Shown piece by piece: positions 1 to 6,750 of a stretch of DNA of 44,712 nucleotides. The notes beneath the pieces were generated by a model. It worked only from the letters and a program-made list of their open reading frames with translations. It did no database searches and was not told the origin of the DNA. The translations under genes and the position numbers were made by a program. This DNA comes from Myxococcales bacterium (lineage in GTDB: Bacteria > Myxococcota > Kuafuiibacteriia > Kuafuiibacteriales > Kuafuiibacteriaceae): NCBI GenBank assembly GCA_019634385.1, contig JAHQVK010000105.1:1-44712 (forward strand), in the 5' to 3' direction. Numbering within the stretch: the stretch's first letter is position 1; every line of letters begins with the position of its first letter.

Positions 1-10
1 AATCGAGCTT

Positions 11-202
11 CTATGATGCCACTTCCGTGTTGAGTGCCTCCAGAAACGCCTGCGCATACTCCCAAGAGACCGAGTCCGCAGGGCGTGTTTCCCCCGTAAC
101 GAAAGAATTGTAACTCGGATTGTCGCCCATCACCGCTTGCCACGGCCACTGGGTGCGGCAAAGCTATTGCGGCAACAGAGTAAAGGTCACCTCAATAGAG
201 CC
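11..202 (-). pseudogene. Remnant of a formylglycine-generating-enzyme (SUMF1)-like domain
   Basis: Read on the minus strand, this stretch encodes a short piece typical of the FGE-sulfatase/SUMF1 fold: TQWPWQAVMGDNPSY followed about 15 residues later by SVSWEYAQAFLEALN. Family members usually read roughly TQ-x-x-W-x-A-V-M-G-x-N-P-S and then V-S-W-x-D-A-Q-A-F. An in-frame TAG at 164-166 separates it from the upstream VTFTLL-like piece. The frame closes at 11-13, only about 50 codons after that stop, whereas an intact domain is over 200 residues. I read it as a decayed fragment. The match rests on motif recognition only; the remainder of the 80-codon open frame upstream (to 406) is not recognisable. 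Confidence 0.5.
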
Positions 203-376
203 AGTTGCAACTCGCATACATTCTTCAATATGCGTGTGTTGCGGTAGGTAAGGATACGCGACATCAATATCTTGATCAGAGGGACAAAGTGGTGCTCGAT
301 GCCGGAAATACCCCACAAAAGCCCAATATGCCCACCTCTCAGCGGACTTCAAAAATGGTAAGGGGTTGTGATCGGT

Positions 377-988
377 ATGATTCAGATCATGGCACATCGC
401 TCTCACTCATTTGTAACTATTTCTGTTTTTTTCACTGTCATATCCGCGGCTTCCGCAGATCCTATGGCTACTTCTCCCTACGAAGAGCTCCCCTCCTATC
501 CACAGACCTACTCAGCGGGAACAATAGCAGCGCGACTGATCGACAGCTTGGGGTTTCGATATCACTGGGCAACCCGAGCCTTGAGCGTCAAGGACCTCAA
601 TCACCGCCCTAGTCCCAAAGCTCGGAGCACCCGAGAGACACTCCAACATATATATCGGCTTTCCACGGTGATCTTACACGCTCTCCATCGAGTACCCAAT
701 CAGAAAGAGAATATACAGAAACTCGATTATAATGAACTTCGTAGACGAACGCTCAATAATCTGAAAAAATCCTCCGATATTCTAATAAAAGCCAAAGATA
801 AAGATTTCGAAAATTTTCACATTATCTTCGGAGAGAAGAAAATACCCTTTTGGAATGGTATAAACGGCCCCATTTCTGATGCGATATGGCATGTAGGCCA
901 AATTGTATCATTTAGGCGACAATCTGGTAATCCTCTCAACCCACGGGTTGACCTGTTCAATGGCCGTCTAAAACCATCAGCAAAATAG
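377..988 (+). CDS. Exported DinB-like protein
   Basis: A protein of about 203 residues. The C-terminal part, FWNGINGPISDAIWHVGQIV followed by SFRRQSGNP, matches the last helix of the DinB/YfiT-like four-helix fold, where a histidine in this helix normally helps bind a metal. The family is broad (thiol-dependent S-transferases and many unknowns), so the reaction cannot be named. The N-terminus is hydrophobic and ends in an SAASA-type site, suggesting export, which is uncommon for DinB-like proteins. I chose the ATG at 377 because AAGGGG lies at 360-365; the GTG at 368 is too close to it, and ATG 392 is a further option. It stands alone, with repeat C1 downstream. Confidence 0.6.
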   Translation: MIQIMAHRSHSFVTISVFFTVISAASADPMATSPYEELPSYPQTYSAGTIAARLIDSLGFRYHWATRALSVKDLNHRPSPKARSTRETLQHIYRLSTVILHALHRVPNQKENIQKLDYNELRRRTLNNLKKSSDILIKAKDKDFENFHIIFGEKKIPFWNGINGPISDAIWHVGQIVSFRRQSGNPLNPRVDLFNGRLKPSAK

Positions 989-1122
989 CCACTCGGGCTC
1001 TACCCACCAAAAATATCTCTTCAATCGCTGCACCGCTTCCCTGCGGGCACAACAATATGTGGACATACATTCGGCAGCGCCAACCTGAGCAAGAAAAAAA
1101 GCCACGACGGATACGACATATC

Positions 1123-1234
1123 TACAGCAAAGACCCCTTGTTGATTCTATAAGAACCAACAAGGGGTCGCTCAGCGAGGCATTGCCACGCTGAGAAGCAG
1201 CAACTTGGGTTCAACCCAAGGGATCTCTAATGTA
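1123..1234 (+). repeat. Family C palindromic element, copy C1
   Basis: Starts TACAGCAAAGACCCCTTG and ends in a degenerate TCTCTAATGTA. It holds the family's two internal hairpins: CCCCTTG...CAAGGGG around TTGATTCTATAAGAACCAA, and AACTTGGGTTCAACCCAAG. It lies 112 bp past the stop of the minus-strand acetyltransferase gene. Confidence 0.85.
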
Positions 1235-1346
1235 ATGGCCCAGAAGCGTCTGTCCTTGTTGGCATAACTCATTCTCTGTCAGCGGGCGGCTGAAATTTCG
1301 GACTCGGGGCTAGGCTTAACCATAGCTGAGTGACGGGCAGACCATC

Positions 1347-1874
1347 TTAGGCCTCTGGCTTGCAAATGTATCTCTGTACCACCACAGAAGCTCTGGGGTG
1401 TTTACACTCTTCGGCAAAACGAAGCCCACATTTTTCCATAACGCGTATAGACCCCAGATTGTCAGCGAGCGCACAGGCATCGACTATTGGTGCCTTCAGA
1501 ACCTCAAAAGCGTGAGCAACCAATGCCTTGCCCCCTTCCGTGGCGAGCCCTTGCCCCCAAACCCGCCGTTGAAGCCGATACCCCAGTTCGAGGCTCCCCT
1601 CTTCAAAATAGGATGGACGAAGATGAAACCAACCCACAAAAACTTGGGTATCAGCGGTACCAACAGAACTTAGCGCCTTAAGATAGCCATAGGGTTGGTG
1701 CCTAAACGCCAGCATTCTGGGCAAGAGTTCGGCTTCATAGTCCTCTCGAGAATTTGCTACGCCACCATTGATAAATCGCATCACCTCAGGGTCAGAATCG
1801 AGGGCAACAAGATTATCCATATCCCTCGGTTCAATGGGCATGAGTGTCAAACGATGGGTTTGTATTCGAAGCAC
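1347..1874 (-). CDS. GNAT-family N-acetyltransferase (RimJ/RimL-like)
   Basis: A 175-residue protein of the Gcn5-related acetyltransferase fold, transferring acetyl from acetyl-CoA to an amine. The start MLRIQTHRLTLMPI is typical of the RimJ/RimL subgroup. The acetyl-CoA pyrophosphate-binding motif is visible as RRVWGQGLATEGG at residues 103-115 (R/Q-x-x-G-x-G/A). The later NLGSIRVMEKCGLRF (about residues 139-153) is the usual N-x-x-S-x-x-x-x-x-K-x-G-F segment. Length is normal. The start codon is GTG; it is preferred because the conserved L-x-T-x-R-L segment directly follows. The substrate (ribosomal protein, antibiotic or small amine) cannot be told from sequence. It appears to be a single-gene unit. 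Confidence 0.85.
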   Translation of the reverse strand: MLRIQTHRLTLMPIEPRDMDNLVALDSDPEVMRFINGGVANSREDYEAELLPRMLAFRHQPYGYLKALSSVGTADTQVFVGWFHLRPSYFEEGSLELGYRLQRRVWGQGLATEGGKALVAHAFEVLKAPIVDACALADNLGSIRVMEKCGLRFAEECKHPRASVVVQRYICKPEA

Positions 1875-2062
1875 GGTATGACGCCCAAGATAGCTCTTAT
1901 CTCAAGAAACGTAAACTAGGCTCCCAATGTCACCCGCTTAGAAAACGTAGCTGGACGTTTGCGACTACCCTAAACCGCGGTAACGACGGTGATCGGGCCC
2001 CTATCCCGCGTCCTTGTGCCTCCGGATTCTGCCACCCAAAGTAGCAAAACGGCTCACTTCTC

Positions 2063-2175
2063 TACAGCAAAGGGCACTTGGTGATTCTCTAAGAATCAAC
2101 AAAGGGGCCGCGCAGCGGGGCATAGCCTCGCGGACAAGCAGGAACTTGGGTTCAACCCCAGTGGTTTCTACTGTA
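2063..2175 (+). repeat. Family C palindromic element, copy C2
   Basis: Runs from TACAGCAAAGGGCACTTGG to TTTCTACTGTA with both internal hairpins (GATTCTCTAAGAATC and ACTTGGGTTCAACCCCAGT). It lies upstream of the acetyltransferase start, about 30 bp before a family B relic and copy A1. Confidence 0.85.
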
Positions 2176-2204
2176 CTACGAGATGGCGGCTACCCTGTCC
2201 AACC

Positions 2205-2219
2205 TTGAAACACGCCCTA
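2205..2219 (+). repeat. Family B right-end relic
   Basis: Only the terminal AAACACGCCCTA of family B remains here, ending in TA one base before copy A1. The rest of the element is missing, probably lost by deletion or when A1 inserted next to its TA. Confidence 0.45.
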
Positions 2220-2220
2220 A

Positions 2221-2396
2221 TAGCCTGTTGATCTAGCCCTGCAGGCATCTATCGGCCGGTCTTTCCGTGAAACATCCTGACCACAAGAAGTCTCTCCTCG
2301 GTCGCATACCACCAGGTACGCTCGCCTCGTCGTCAGAACGTTTCACGAAAAGCCTGGCTCGAGAGCTACACACTGGGCTAAATCAACCGGCTGCTA
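2221..2396 (+). repeat. Family A palindromic element, copy A1
   Basis: About 176 bp, TAGCCTGTTGATCTAGCCCT through ATCAACCGGCTGCTA. The first CAG of the usual TAGCAGCC end is deleted. The two halves are imperfect reverse complements meeting at a CAGGTACGCTCG centre. Confidence 0.9.
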
Positions 2397-2633
2397 AGCC
2401 CCCCCACTCAGCACGAAGCCTACCTTCCCTGCGGACATGAGCATCATGAGAACGGACAGGCGGTACCACAACCGGTGTCCGGTGGTGTACGAGTGCGCGC
2501 TGGCGGACACTCTCGTGTGACAGACACGGGTACTTACTCGTCCCAAGAAACCGGTATGTAACTATAACCATTCATCTATCACTACCAATGATAAAAACGA
2601 AAACTTGGCCCACCACCTGCATATATACCCCAT
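2397..2633. other. Unassigned leader upstream of the tolC-like gene
   Basis: GC-rich then AT-rich sequence with no gene, no copy of families A-D and no promoter I can defend. It precedes the TolC-like gene and presumably carries its promoter. Confidence 0.3.
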
Positions 2634-4118
2634 GTGCAGGTAAGTAGTTTGTGCTTAGGGCTGGTTGCTCTGTTGTCGTACGCTGACCCCGAACAGCTGG
2701 CGGTGAATCGGCCAGAACACCGGATCCGACTGGCTGAGGCGTTGGTGCAAGCGATAGAAAATAACCCTGAACTTCAGCAAGTATCGATTGACTTGGCGGT
2801 AGCCGAGGCTCAGGTCCTGAGTGCCTCGGGAGTAGATGATATTATTCTGGGATTAGATATCTCCTACGATCAGCAACAGCCACCGAGTGAGTCCACACGG
2901 TTGGTCCCTAAGTCAACAGAAGCGACGGCTATACTATCTTTTTCAAAGTCATTCGCTACCGGCACCTTAGTCGATTTAAGTTTTGGCGCTATCTATACAG
3001 AAAGCAATTTCAATGTATCTGGGGGAGAATTAGATCTGTATACCGGTAGGGCACAGGTATCATTGACACAGCCATTACTCCGGGGCCGAGGCCGGAAAGC
3101 AGCGCGTAACTCATTGACTCAGGCGGTGAAGACAAAAAACGTGGTCTCTATCCAGCAGCATGGTGAGATAAGTTCAGTAGTGAGGCAGGTGATAGAGACC
3201 TATTGGAACCTCAGTTATGCGACCCGAGAGCAAGAAATCCGCACCCGCAGTCTCCAGCAAGCCACAGACCGCTTGAGTCTCACATCCAAAAAGATTGCCA
3301 CCGGAATTGTGCCCGAAGCCGAAGGCTTAGCGGTGAAGCAGGTCATTGCCAGCCGACAGGCTGCACTGCTGGTATCAGAGCAACTGGTTTATGCTCAAGT
3401 ATTGGAATTAAAATGCTTATCCGGAGTAGTTGCCCATGAAAATGGACTATCTCTTCGGCCTTCTGAACCGCTAAAAGCGGTAGCTCAAGAGATCCATCCC
3501 GATGAAGTGGTCACCCTCGCCTTGGCAAACAACTGGACGATTGCTGCCTTTCAAGCGGAGGTGGAGCGAGCACAGCTACAGATGGCTTTTACTCAAACCC
3601 AAAGACGGCCACAATTAGACTTGCAAGTATTGCTATCCGCCAACGGAGTCAGTGAAGAACTTACATCAAGCATCTATCAGGTGAGCCGGATCTCCGGCTA
3701 TACAGCCACTGCTCGCCTCACCTATCGGCAGTCATTGGCAAACCGAGGCGCCCGTGGTGACTATCAGGTAGCCCAAAAGAACCTCCAGCGTATACTACTC
3801 GATGTTGCACGAACTCGAACAGCAGTCGCCGCCGAAGCATTGAGAGCCACCCAAAGAGTCAAGACCGCTGGCGCCCGAATGGCCTTAGAAAACCGTGCCA
3901 TAGAACTATCTAAACGCAACATTGATGCCGAGCAGGTGCGGTTTGATCTCGGAAAGTCGACCAACTTTGATGTGCTAATGCGTCAGGACGAATGGCGTGA
4001 TGCTCAGCTTCGCTATGCGCGGGCAGTAGCTGACTATCTCATTGCGACCGCAATCATTGAGGATCTCACCGGGCAATTGCTTGTCGCATACGGAATTACA
4101 GCAAAGACCCCTTGGTGA
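2634..4118 (+). CDS. TolC-family outer-membrane efflux channel
   Basis: A 494-residue protein of the outer membrane efflux protein (OEP) family, whose trimers form the exit duct of tripartite pumps and type I secretion. Two OEP repeats are visible: residues about 30-230, opening RIRLAEALVQAIENNPELQ, and about 290-480, opening HPDEVVTLALANNWTIAAF. The region TGRAQVSLTQPLLRGRGRKA is the usual QPLLRG motif. Near the end, DAEQVRFDLGKSTNFDVLMR is the typical R-F-x-x-G-x-x-x-x-x-D-V-L motif. The start is GTG with a weak ribosome site; the N-terminus MQVSSLCLGLVALLSYADPE can serve as a signal peptide. No inner-membrane pump or adaptor gene is adjacent. The last codons (TAKTPW and the stop) lie inside repeat C3, so the original C-terminus was probably altered by that insertion. 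Confidence 0.9.
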   Translation: MQVSSLCLGLVALLSYADPEQLAVNRPEHRIRLAEALVQAIENNPELQQVSIDLAVAEAQVLSASGVDDIILGLDISYDQQQPPSESTRLVPKSTEATAILSFSKSFATGTLVDLSFGAIYTESNFNVSGGELDLYTGRAQVSLTQPLLRGRGRKAARNSLTQAVKTKNVVSIQQHGEISSVVRQVIETYWNLSYATREQEIRTRSLQQATDRLSLTSKKIATGIVPEAEGLAVKQVIASRQAALLVSEQLVYAQVLELKCLSGVVAHENGLSLRPSEPLKAVAQEIHPDEVVTLALANNWTIAAFQAEVERAQLQMAFTQTQRRPQLDLQVLLSANGVSEELTSSIYQVSRISGYTATARLTYRQSLANRGARGDYQVAQKNLQRILLDVARTRTAVAAEALRATQRVKTAGARMALENRAIELSKRNIDAEQVRFDLGKSTNFDVLMRQDEWRDAQLRYARAVADYLIATAIIEDLTGQLLVAYGITAKTPW

Positions 4119-4151
4119 TTCTGTAATCATTCACAAGCGGTCTTTGCTGTA
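4097..4151. repeat. Fold-back mini family C element, C3, overlapping a stop codon
   Basis: 55 bp: TACAGCAAAGACCCCTTGG...CAAGCGGTCTTTGCTGTA. Both arms derive from the same (left) end of the full element, giving a near-perfect hairpin. It supplies the last codons and TGA stop (4116-4118) of the TolC-like gene and lies between convergent genes, where the hairpin could stop transcription. Confidence 0.85.
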
Positions 4152-4164
4152 AAGCTTGAGGCCC

Positions 4165-4343
4165 TAGCAGCCTGTTGATCTAGCCCTGCAGGCATCTATC
4201 GGCCGGTCTTTCCGTGAAACATCCTGAACACAAGAAGTCTCTCCTCGGTCGCGTACCGCCTGGTACGCTCGCCTCGTCGTCAGAACGTTTCACGAAAAGC
4301 CTGGCTCGATAGCTACACACTGGGCTAAATCAACGGGCTGCTA
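4165..4343 (+). repeat. Family A palindromic element, copy A2
   Basis: Full-length 179-bp copy from TAGCAGCCTGTTGATCTAGC to AAATCAACGGGCTGCTA. Its final TA (4342-4343) is also the first TA of family D copy D1. Confidence 0.92.
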
Positions 4344-4518
4344 GCAGGCCATCGGAAAAGTGGGATGGGTGATCCGCGAAGGTTCTTTTCCGTGCAACGC
4401 TCCGGATGAAGTGGGCGCATACCGGGCGTATGCTACCGATGAAAGGCGAAGCCGGTCCGGACCTTCCACGGAAAAAGGACCAGCGAAGCGCCTAACTCAC
4501 TTTTCCGATGCCCTGCTA
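4342..4518 (+). repeat. Family D palindromic element, copy D1
   Basis: The only complete copy of family D in the window. It starts TAGCAGGCCATCGGAAAAGT and ends ACTTTTCCGATGCCCTGCTA, with a central GCATACCGGGCGTATGC palindrome. The two halves are imperfect reverse complements. It shares TA with A2. Confidence 0.85.
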
Positions 4519-4540
4519 GAGCCACAAAAGGCTGCATGAC

Positions 4541-6121
4541 TCAGTAGCCAACCAGTTTGGCGTATAGTCGACGAGGGTCTCGAATAGTGCGTTGAACCCT
4601 CATGATAAGCTCTTGGAGCTTCATCCTCGAGCCTTTCGCCCAGAGGCTAAAATCGATGGGGGTATTAAATGGATACTTGAGAAGAACCGGCCATTCCCGA
4701 GCTATGATGTCGACCGGAAGTTGACCGCTACGACGATAATCGGCCGGAAGGCGCAACATCAATTCGACAATCCTTCGATGAGAAAGGGGGAAAGCCTGAT
4801 GTGGGGAATGAACCATACCCGCATAGGTTAAAATGCCAGCCCAGCAGCCAAGCCGTTGTTCTATATAGAATAGATCCAATAACTGCAGAGCGTCGATGAC
4901 TTGAGAGCTTGCATTGGCTCTCCAGCATTCCATACGCTCTAGGGTCTCCGAAGTTAATGGACAGCAACAATGCCTAAGCAGTCGTTGGGATCTAATATTT
5001 GTTGAGGGTGTATCTTTGGCTTCCCAATAGAATCCGCGAGCGATCTCACCGGCAAATCCGACAATGTCAGCCCGAGTTGGATCAAGCTCTTTGCGTAATG
5101 TGGTTAACAATTGCCTTCCTCGGTATTCCCCAGTCCCGAGTCCGGTCCGAAACAGCCACAGTGCTAAGTCTTGTTCGTCCGGTTCGATAAAAGTGATTGA
5201 TCGGTAAGTAACCCCCGCTCGAGCGGACACCCTTTTGGCTATATCACAGTCGAGGATCGAAGCAAAGTCGCGTAACTCTGCCGTCCAGCATTCCATGCTG
5301 TGCACAACGCCGCGAGCACACGCAAGCAACATTCTTGAGTGTTTGCCCGCGGTCAGTCGAAGAGTTGCTGGCCTGTGAGTTGTGGTAGCCTCAATCTGCT
5401 GTTTGACCAGGTCAGCTATCTCATGAACGGCGGACGTGATATCCTCAATCGGTTCGAGGGATTGGTTTGGCCAATGCCGCACTATCTTCCACGTCTTCAG
5501 ATCTAAGTAGTGATTGGGCAGTACTCCCTCTATACCTTTGCGCGAGGTCATACCAACCGGAAACATGGCATTGCGCTCTGTTATACCCAAAGACCGAATC
5601 AACTGTTCTCTATCTTGAGTTTGCCCTTCGTAGGGAATGAGGCTCGGGGTGGAGCTCACGAGCTTCAGATGTTCGCAAAATACCGCCGGGAGAAGTCCAC
5701 AGGGATCAAGGTAAATACGTTGAGCCAAAGGCAAGATAACAATGAAACGCCCTCCGTGAGCATAGATTGTTTCTTCAACCCGATCCGGTGGTATTTCAAG
5801 GGAATCAACAACTACTCTGTGATCTGGCCCAATCGCCTGCCCCAGTAACCAACCAACCACTTCATTGTTACTGGTTATTGGTATACATGCGAGCATACTC
5901 TCTACGGCTAGGTTCCAGTCACCAATTCGGAAACAAGGCCAGTCAGAATTAGGAGCCCCTCGTGACAAGACAAACTGGCCCAATAACTCCTCGGGAGAAA
6001 ATCTATCAACTAGTGCTTTTAGTGATTTGTAGCTATGTGACGACTTCATCGAAAATCTGTTCCCCATAGAGTTGACGTAGTCGGAGATAAGACAACTCAG
6101 CTGACATGAGTGTGACCACAT
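4541..6121 (-). CDS. Asparagine-synthase-like protein with degenerate PP-loop
   Basis: A protein of up to 526 residues resembling asparagine-synthase homologues found in polysaccharide and peptide-modification clusters. The N-terminal part (about 60-220) has the class II amidotransferase-like layout, including RIYLDPCGLLPAVF and a later STPSLIP. It shows no N-terminal catalytic cysteine. The C-terminal half carries the equivalent of the ATP-pyrophosphatase loop (S-G-G-x-D-S) as LTAGKHSRMLLACA at about 256-269, in which the usual aspartate is histidine. LFYIEQRLGCWAGILTYAGM (about 412-431) fits the late helical part of the family. Activity is therefore uncertain. Starts at ATG 6121, 6067 or 6049 are all possible; the last has GGGGA about 11 nt upstream. 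It is convergent with the TolC-like gene. Confidence 0.65.
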   Translation of the reverse strand: MWSHSCQLSCLISDYVNSMGNRFSMKSSHSYKSLKALVDRFSPEELLGQFVLSRGAPNSDWPCFRIGDWNLAVESMLACIPITSNNEVVGWLLGQAIGPDHRVVVDSLEIPPDRVEETIYAHGGRFIVILPLAQRIYLDPCGLLPAVFCEHLKLVSSTPSLIPYEGQTQDREQLIRSLGITERNAMFPVGMTSRKGIEGVLPNHYLDLKTWKIVRHWPNQSLEPIEDITSAVHEIADLVKQQIEATTTHRPATLRLTAGKHSRMLLACARGVVHSMECWTAELRDFASILDCDIAKRVSARAGVTYRSITFIEPDEQDLALWLFRTGLGTGEYRGRQLLTTLRKELDPTRADIVGFAGEIARGFYWEAKDTPSTNIRSQRLLRHCCCPLTSETLERMECWRANASSQVIDALQLLDLFYIEQRLGCWAGILTYAGMVHSPHQAFPLSHRRIVELMLRLPADYRRSGQLPVDIIAREWPVLLKYPFNTPIDFSLWAKGSRMKLQELIMRVQRTIRDPRRLYAKLVGY

Positions 6122-6404
6122 ACATGCCAGAAGACTTTCGCTTCCATTGCGTCTGGACTCAGGAGTAATTTATTGTTAAAAACTAAAGACGGGTGTCGTT
6201 AGCAATATATTTACCGGCTTGGTTGATACCCACAAACGTGTGCGCACGTCTTGCCGGCGAGTAAGAATCAAGCGAAAAATAAAGCCCCCTCACCACCATT
6301 TTCGCTGCTATGAGCTCTTCACAGCAATATTCGCACCCTCCAAGTCGCTCCTCTTCCTCCCCCAAGGTGCAGCACAATCACCTAATAGAAAGCCACCGAA
6401 GCAC

Positions 6405-6450
6405 TACAACAGGAGCCACTTGGATTGAACCCAACCTTCTACAGCCATGG
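6405..6450 (-). repeat. Truncated family C relic
   Basis: TACAACAGGAGCCACTTGG followed by ATTGAACCCAACCTTCTAC matches the right end of family C read on the minus strand. The remainder of the element is gone. The rest of 6122-6476 holds nothing recognisable. Confidence 0.5.
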
Positions 6451-6476
6451 TTTTACCGTGCTGCACGACCACTTAG

Positions 6477-6557
6477 TAGCCTGTTGATTTAGCCCTGTGT
6501 GTAGCTAATCGAGCCTGGCTCGACAGCTACACACAGGGCCAAATAAACCGGCTGCTA
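6477..6557. repeat. Fold-back mini family A element, A3
   Basis: 81 bp. Both arms are the same end of family A: TAGCCTGTTGATTTAGCCCT...GTGTAGCTAATCGAGCC, then its reverse complement ending AACCGGCTGCTA. The whole central body of A is absent, so it forms one long hairpin, like C3. Confidence 0.85.
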
Positions 6558-6750
6558 GCCGGGGGACGCATCAGAGATCAGCTTTGTCGATGACTTGTCC
6601 CTGGTCTACCTGCATGGCTGGTGACCTACGGTTCTCTTTTTAGCAAAGGCCTCCTGGGGCCGCTGCTTATCGCTAGCCTCCCTCCGAGTCTGAACATTAA
6701 GCAAAGCCAGGTTCTTCGTAATAGTTCTACGCCGGTATGAAAGACACGAC
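6558..6750. other. Intergenic stretch with a shared motif
   Basis: No gene is seen. The segment near 6700-6733 (GTTCTTCGTAATAGTTC then TACGCCG) recurs at 30866-30893 and, more weakly, near 21731, suggesting a fifth, poorly preserved repeat family. It follows the stop of the chemotaxis receptor. Confidence 0.35.

Noticed and set aside
977..1162. 61-codon minus-strand frame near C1
   Set aside because: It overlaps the C1 repeat and the end of the DinB-like gene and has no recognisable product.
1201..1225. GGGTTCAACCC in family C as a tRNA T-arm
   Set aside because: The loop is only 3-4 nt and no acceptor, D or anticodon arm of tRNA size fits; the hairpin is a plain palindrome of the repeat.
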